Source: Thermoanaerobaculia bacterium (GTDB taxonomy: Bacteria > Acidobacteriota > Thermoanaerobaculia > JALWYX01). From it: a stretch of DNA of 46,727 nt. The notes beneath the pieces are model-generated. The model was not told the DNA's origin. It was given only the letters and a program-made list of their open reading frames with translations, and ran no database searches. Location of the stretch: contig JALWYX010000052.1 in NCBI GenBank assembly GCA_027078415.1, forward strand, positions 1 through 46,727. The letters are read 5' to 3'. The position numbers were made by a program, and so were the translations under genes. Every line of letters begins with the position of its first letter. The first letter of the stretch is position 1. Positions 42,050-46,727 of this stretch are shown here, one piece after another.

Positions 42050-43608
42050 ATATAATATCCCCTCTACCTCCAACCAGATCGGGCATAGCCGATTATGTAG
42101 CAGATATACTTCCATACCTAGCTCAACGCTTTCAAATACGTCTATGGCAACTGCCCGGTCAAGAAATATCCCAGGAGTTAAAAGAACGCTACGAAGTTAT
42201 TCCATGGAACCTTTTTGGAAGAATAGATACAGACTATATTCTTTACCAAATGGGCAATAACGAATACCATACTGCTGTATACAAAGCAGCATTAAAAAAA
42301 CCTGGTATCCTTGTACTACACGATTACTGTTTGCACCATTTCATTCTCCAAAGAACCGTTATAAGAGACAAATTTACCAAATACCAGTATCTTATGTCCA
42401 AGATGTACGGTATCATAGGAAAGGCTGTAGCACAACCAAGAAAGTACAATATTTTTGGCGATTCTGCCCATTTTCTCTTCTCTCTAAACAGAGAGATAGT
42501 AAAAAAACAGAAAGCTATAGTGTTTCACAACAGCTGGGCTAAAAACAAACTGAAAGAAGAATGGGGAGTAGAATTTCCCGCTCACGTTATCCCTATGGCA
42601 ATACCTCTACCTACAATCCCAGAAAGGGAAAAAATAGAAAAGTTTAAACAGGATCTATTTATTGAAAAAAATATATTTCTCTTAGGCGTATTTGGTTTTC
42701 AAACTCCTATAAAAAGAACTCATCTTATAATAAAAGCCCTAGAGAAATTGCCAGAAAACATACACCTTATGGTAGTAGGTCAACTGATCGATATATATCC
42801 TCTAAAAGAATACGCAAAAAAGTACGGTGTAGAAAAAAGAGTACATTTTCTAGGATACCTACCTAAAGACAAAATAAATATAGCTATAGGTGCTATTGAT
42901 CTTCCATTCTCTCTTAGATATCCAACAGCAGGAGAGACTTCAGCTTCTCTTCTTAGAATTCTGGCTTTAGGCAAACCAGCTGTGGTTACCAATTACGGAC
43001 CACTGAGTGAGATACAACAAGAAATCCGTTTCGATATTCCATACGGGGACGAAGAGAAAGAGATAGAAGCAATAGTCGAGGTTACCAAAAAGGCTCAAAA
43101 AACCGATATAGCAAAAATGGGTAAAAAAGCTCGAGAATATATACAAAAGATACATTCACCAGAAAAAGTGGTAGAAAAACTATCAGAAATAATCGAAAAA
43201 TCTAAGTTAGAGAAAAAAATATACGTTTTCAAAAAATATTTACCTACCACCTTGTGCTGGCGAGAAAACCAGATAGAGATAAAAATAAATAAACCAGAAA
43301 AGTGGACTAAAGGAGAAAGAAAAGAAGTGAGAATAGATTTCTACAACAAAGGTAACTCTATCCTACTAGCAGGTTCTACAGGGAAAGGAGGAGTATCGGC
43401 AGAAATAAAAATTCTATCCTGTGACGAAACATTGCAAGATTTCGGATGGATACCGCTTCCAAGAACGCTGTACCCCAATGAGCAAATATCTATCCCGCTA
43501 CAAATAAGAAAACCATTCAAAAAATCTATACTCTCTGTAAAAGCAAAAATTCTATACACAGAAGAGTTGTTCACCATACAATGCGGAGAAGCGGAGATAA
43601 CACTATGA
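42016..43608 (+). CDS. GT4-family glycosyltransferase with C-terminal beta domain
   Basis: 530-residue cytoplasmic or membrane-peripheral retaining glycosyltransferase. The N-terminal Rossmann half has ISPLPPTRSGIADYV; the donor half has LLGVFGFQTPIKR (usual G-R-x-x-x-x-K region), VHFLGYLP and YPTAGETSASLLRILALGKP, which carries the E-x7-E-like sugar-nucleotide site. After residue about 405 comes an extra 120-residue strand-rich domain (about 410-530) with no recognised family. It overlaps prfB by 34 bases. The GTG at 42031 is an alternative start. Substrate unknown. Confidence 0.8.
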   Translation: MVKTKVSPKTLDIISPLPPTRSGIADYVADILPYLAQRFQIRLWQLPGQEISQELKERYEVIPWNLFGRIDTDYILYQMGNNEYHTAVYKAALKKPGILVLHDYCLHHFILQRTVIRDKFTKYQYLMSKMYGIIGKAVAQPRKYNIFGDSAHFLFSLNREIVKKQKAIVFHNSWAKNKLKEEWGVEFPAHVIPMAIPLPTIPEREKIEKFKQDLFIEKNIFLLGVFGFQTPIKRTHLIIKALEKLPENIHLMVVGQLIDIYPLKEYAKKYGVEKRVHFLGYLPKDKINIAIGAIDLPFSLRYPTAGETSASLLRILALGKPAVVTNYGPLSEIQQEIRFDIPYGDEEKEIEAIVEVTKKAQKTDIAKMGKKAREYIQKIHSPEKVVEKLSEIIEKSKLEKKIYVFKKYLPTTLCWRENQIEIKINKPEKWTKGERKEVRIDFYNKGNSILLAGSTGKGGVSAEIKILSCDETLQDFGWIPLPRTLYPNEQISIPLQIRKPFKKSILSVKAKILYTEELFTIQCGEAEITL

Positions 43609-44888
43609 AAAACGTTATTAAATTTTTAATATCATTATCATCATTGTTGCTTATAACGTATCTGTTCAAACAAACTACAAACATAGCATTTCTCCTCGCT
43701 ACGGCTACATCGTTTATGCTCCTAGGCTTCATAAACGGAAATTTTATAGGCTACGTAGTAGTATTTTTATCCAGCACACTATTAGAGGTCTCTAACCTGC
43801 AAATACAATATATACTACCCTTTATCCTTACTAACGTAGCTATCTTACTAATAGCTCAAGATAGACATGAGTTTTCTCTAGATGAAATTTACGGAGGTTA
43901 TTTTTTCGCCTCTAAGGTAAAATGGCTTTTAGCTTCTATCTTTCTATCTATATCTACCTACTACCAACCTTTACTACTACTGCCCTTTTACATACTAGTT
44001 AGATCGACAGCAAAAGAAATAGGAAGGAAAGATCTCATAAAAGTTGCTATTCCTATCCCCTTGATCGTAGCATCAATCACTCTATCTTTAACTATCTTTA
44101 TAGAAGGTATTAAGCTACTTAAACAATTACTTACCGCATTAGAAGTATATCCTTACAACTTACTATACCTTTTCGCAGGAAGAAGTAGCAATCTAATTCT
44201 TAACTTTCTTCCCGTTATTGTTTTGTCTAGTTTTAAACCGAAAAAATTAACCTTACTAACAGCAGTAATTGTTCTAACTCTCCCTCTTATATACCCATTC
44301 AATTTTTCAAACGGTACCGTAGCAGTCCACGCTTTCCCTTTTATTCCTTTCTTCTTAATACACCTACCAAACAACTACACAAAACAAGTCATCTCTTTGA
44401 TCCTAGGTTTTATATCGCTAACCGTTCTAGGTATTTTTGCACCAAATTCTCAAATAGGGTATGTAAAGTACCACCTTCTCCCAGAAAGCACTTACCTGTT
44501 TAAATATGCTGCAACTCTCGTAGAAAGCGATCTCTACTTTACTACAACTCTGGGTAAGACGTTAGATACAGAAGGAGGTAGAGCTAAATATATATTTATT
44601 CAGACTCATCAAGGAAAATCTGAGCTTCTTATTTGGTCAAAGACGAAGGTAGAAAGTTTAACTATATTTGGAGATAGCAAGACCCCATCATCTATAAAGC
44701 TAAAAAATAGCAAGCTAGAATACCAAACTTTTAGACCTGATGGGGGAATAGCTAATGTAGTTAAACCTAACCCCTTTATAAAAATCAAACATCCTATAAA
44801 AGGTAAGGGTGTATTCAATTTTTACTATACCCATTTTGAGTTTAAAACCGACGAAGATATAAAGGTAAGAATAGCTGTAAATGGATGA
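43605..44888 (+). CDS. Polytopic membrane protein of unknown function
   Basis: 427-residue protein with about ten hydrophobic helices in the first 290 residues and a soluble, strand-rich C-terminal part (about 295-427). The layout recalls GT-C transferases or O-antigen-ligase-like proteins, but no catalytic motif could be named. I take the ATG at 43605, which overlaps the glycosyltransferase stop (ATGA) and follows a GGAG at 9 bases; the longer frame from 43581 has no ribosome-binding site. Its end overlaps the Nudix gene by 8 bases. The context with a GT4 enzyme suggests cell-surface glycan work, as inference. Confidence 0.65.
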   Translation: MKNVIKFLISLSSLLLITYLFKQTTNIAFLLATATSFMLLGFINGNFIGYVVVFLSSTLLEVSNLQIQYILPFILTNVAILLIAQDRHEFSLDEIYGGYFFASKVKWLLASIFLSISTYYQPLLLLPFYILVRSTAKEIGRKDLIKVAIPIPLIVASITLSLTIFIEGIKLLKQLLTALEVYPYNLLYLFAGRSSNLILNFLPVIVLSSFKPKKLTLLTAVIVLTLPLIYPFNFSNGTVAVHAFPFIPFFLIHLPNNYTKQVISLILGFISLTVLGIFAPNSQIGYVKYHLLPESTYLFKYAATLVESDLYFTTTLGKTLDTEGGRAKYIFIQTHQGKSELLIWSKTKVESLTIFGDSKTPSSIKLKNSKLEYQTFRPDGGIANVVKPNPFIKIKHPIKGKGVFNFYYTHFEFKTDEDIKVRIAVNG

Positions 44889-45450
44889 CAAACTAAAAAA
44901 ATACATATCCAGCGTCCTACGAGCCAAACCTACACAACACAACAACGTCGAACTTACAAGATCAGCCGTTATGGTTCCTCTATTTCTAGCGGCGGGAGAT
45001 TTATGGACTATATTTGTCGAGAAAAGCAACCACTTAGGAGCACACGCCGGTCAAATAGCTTTCCCAGGAGGAAAGGTAGAAGAAGGAGAAGATGAAGTAA
45101 AAGCCGCTTTAAGAGAAGCTAAAGAAGAGGTAGGTATAGAAAAAGGCGAAGTACTGGGTTTCTTAAGTACGCAAGAAACTCCTACAGGTTTTTGCGTAAT
45201 TCCAGTGGTTGCATGGATACCCTTTAAAAAATACAAACCCACAAGTGTAGAGATAAGCAGAGTCTTTACAGTACCTCTTACAGCAATACTCTACCCCGTT
45301 CTTATAGAACAAAAAACGGTAAAATACAAAAATTTTGAGGTACGGTTGCCTTTTATACACGTAAAAGGAATCCCCAAGCCTATATGGGGAGTCACATTAA
45401 GAATAGTAACCGAGCTTTTAGATACTATACAAAAAAACAGATTTTACTAA
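44881..45450 (+). CDS. Nudix hydrolase, NudL/CoA-pyrophosphatase type
   Basis: 189-residue cytoplasmic hydrolase. The Nudix box is complete (G64 to I86: G-x5-E-x7-REAKEEVGI) and is preceded by HAGQIAFPGG, the signature of the NudL/coenzyme A diphosphatase subgroup. It likely splits CoA or acyl-CoA into phosphopantetheine and 3',5'-ADP. Its ATG lies inside the last codons of the membrane-protein gene. It is the last gene of the operon and its stop overlaps the stop of the convergent cyclase gene. Confidence 0.87.
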   Translation: MDDKLKKYISSVLRAKPTQHNNVELTRSAVMVPLFLAAGDLWTIFVEKSNHLGAHAGQIAFPGGKVEEGEDEVKAALREAKEEVGIEKGEVLGFLSTQETPTGFCVIPVVAWIPFKKYKPTSVEISRVFTVPLTAILYPVLIEQKTVKYKNFEVRLPFIHVKGIPKPIWGVTLRIVTELLDTIQKNRFY

Positions 45451-46664
45451 TTTTCTATTCCAGAGAAATCTTGAGGAGTAGACTTAGTGGACACATTTTC
45501 ATAAATAGCTTCCATCTGTTTTGTAGATATCCTATAGTTCCTATCATCAGGACCTATTATAGAACGTTTACCCTTTTTCTTAGCTTCTAAAAGCCTACAA
45601 TCTGCTAGGGCTATAACAGTTTCAACTTCTTCTCCCTCCGTGGGCCATTCCGCTATTCCCGCACAAAAAGTTACACATTTATTAACCAAAGATGTTATTT
45701 TTTCATCGATAGCTATTTTATACATAATGCTTTTTACCCTTCCCCAAGCTCTCTCTACCGTCGTATCAAGCATAACAATAGCAAACTCTTCTCCACCATA
45801 TCTAGCTACCAGATCTGATAAACGAAGATTTTCTTTTATAACTTCAGCAAACCTCTTTAATATTAAATCTCCAGTTAAATGCCCAAACAGATCATTTATC
45901 TCCTTAAAATTGTCTATATCTAGGAGTATAAAAATAAATCGCTCACCTTTTCTACGAGCTCTTCTAACCTCTATCTTAAGAAATTCGTTCAAATACCGCT
46001 TGTTAAAAACACCAGTTAAAAAATCGTGCACAGAACGGGAGGAATACACCTCTATCTTAGCCGCTAGTACCAGGGATACAAGCGTAGCAACTAACAATAT
46101 AGAAATTCTAGCGATCTGAATACTCCAATCTAAAGGGTAACCACTTAGAACAGCAAACCCTAAACTTACTATATAAGAGAATACCAACGCGGTAGCGTGA
46201 ACTAACGATATAAAAAAACGTCCTCTCATAGAAGAAGCAGTTATAAGTAGTATCAAGATCCCAAAAATAGCATAAGAAAGATTAAGACCGCTTATATCTC
46301 TGTACCACGCAGAAAGTGACAAAATAACCGTTATAAATGCAGATTCTATAGCTATTAAAGTAAATGATAGAACATAGACTTTATCCCTAAACCTAGAGAG
46401 TAGATATCTAAAACCCAGAAGAATAAAAATTCCTAGAACCAAAATAGCAAAATAAGTATAAGCCTCCTGTATCTGTCCTTTAAAGTAGTAACCTATTACA
46501 ATTACAAAAGATATTGCTACTATAAGTAAACGTATTTTTATAAGATAAAGCTCTTCATCAAGAAGCTCTTTTTCTGCATGGCTTTTTACTCTTTCTCTGC
46601 TTATCTTTAGTAGTTCTCTGAAAGGCAGGTTTTTGAGAAAAATTTTACCAGAGGTACTATCCAT
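45447..46664 (-). CDS. Membrane diguanylate cyclase
   Basis: 405-residue inner-membrane protein that makes cyclic di-GMP. Six membrane helices (about 38-205) precede a GGDEF domain (about 207-370). The active site GGEEF (290-294) is intact, and RLSD (281-284) five residues before it is a complete inhibitory I-site, so product inhibition is expected. LLDIDNFKEINDLFGH binds GTP and metal. A 35-residue tail follows. The ATG at 46664 lacks a clear ribosome-binding site. It lies near a protein with an intact EAL domain, so synthesis and breakdown genes of cyclic di-GMP are close in this region. Confidence 0.92.
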   Translation of the reverse strand: MDSTSGKIFLKNLPFRELLKISRERVKSHAEKELLDEELYLIKIRLLIVAISFVIVIGYYFKGQIQEAYTYFAILVLGIFILLGFRYLLSRFRDKVYVLSFTLIAIESAFITVILSLSAWYRDISGLNLSYAIFGILILLITASSMRGRFFISLVHATALVFSYIVSLGFAVLSGYPLDWSIQIARISILLVATLVSLVLAAKIEVYSSRSVHDFLTGVFNKRYLNEFLKIEVRRARRKGERFIFILLDIDNFKEINDLFGHLTGDLILKRFAEVIKENLRLSDLVARYGGEEFAIVMLDTTVERAWGRVKSIMYKIAIDEKITSLVNKCVTFCAGIAEWPTEGEEVETVIALADCRLLEAKKKGKRSIIGPDDRNYRISTKQMEAIYENVSTKSTPQDFSGIEN

Positions 46665-46727
46665 AATATTAAATTCTAATTTATATTAAATCTCTGCAAA
46701 AATGTACACTTTACCCTATTCCTCCAA

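Overview
The window is an A+T-rich chromosomal segment from a Gram-negative-type (diderm) bacterium. It carries an apolipoprotein N-acyltransferase, an OmpA-style SPOR protein, a LolA-like periplasmic protein and many exported proteins with signal peptides. Frequent AGA and ATA codons and several thermophile-like housekeeping proteins fit a thermophile. The linked Ser/Thr kinase and ECF-like sigma factor (the family with a long insert used by Acidobacteriota and Planctomycetota) and the large VPS10/sortilin-type propeller fit Acidobacteriota or a neighbouring uncultured phylum. That placement is inference only. I see no tRNA, rRNA, CRISPR array, insertion sequence or prophage.

Layout. 1-2184 (+): MenG/UbiE methyltransferase, a DUF2905 membrane protein and a fused SpmA/SpmB-type membrane protein. 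2185-2943: the longest stretch with no gene. 2944-9501 (-): a secreted propeller-like protein with its own terminator; then the run leuS, M14 carboxypeptidase, acidic lipoprotein, DUF442-type phosphatase, ending in a strong hairpin. 9626-15664 (+): a GT-C-like membrane protein, a fused alpha/beta E1 2-oxoacid dehydrogenase, a rhodanese-metallo-beta-lactamase protein and an OsmC-family protein. 15994-18390 (-): an alpha/beta hydrolase and a close paralogue of the first secreted protein.

18595-30320 (-) is the most distinctive region, a nearly gapless run: trxB, a short AMP-forming ligase, a complete ketosynthase (KS), a ketosynthase-like subunit with none of its catalytic residues (chain-length-factor-like), a Ser/Thr kinase, an ECF-like sigma factor, a pseudokinase and a family-2 glycosyltransferase. 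A LolA-like protein and a 1014-residue VPS10 propeller follow, then a terminator. A two-ketosynthase/ligase module joined to a kinase-sigma-pseudokinase switch is the best candidate for an undescribed system. Acyl carrier protein, ketoreductase and dehydratase are not encoded here.

30671-31159 (+) is a ferritin with a clear sigma-70-type promoter. 31173-38816 (-) is a compact operon: a membrane GAF-PAS-GGDEF-EAL protein, phosphohexomutase, nitrilase-family amidase, YdcH-like protein, phosphatidylserine decarboxylase, phosphatidylserine synthase and a degenerate aspartate-semialdehyde-dehydrogenase-like protein. 38859-45450 (+) is a second compact operon: SPOR protein, lnt, prfB with an intact programmed +1 frameshift, a GT4 glycosyltransferase, a membrane protein and a NudL-type Nudix hydrolase. 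45447-46664 (-) is a membrane diguanylate cyclase. Several starts were moved from the longest open frame; the reasons are in the entries.
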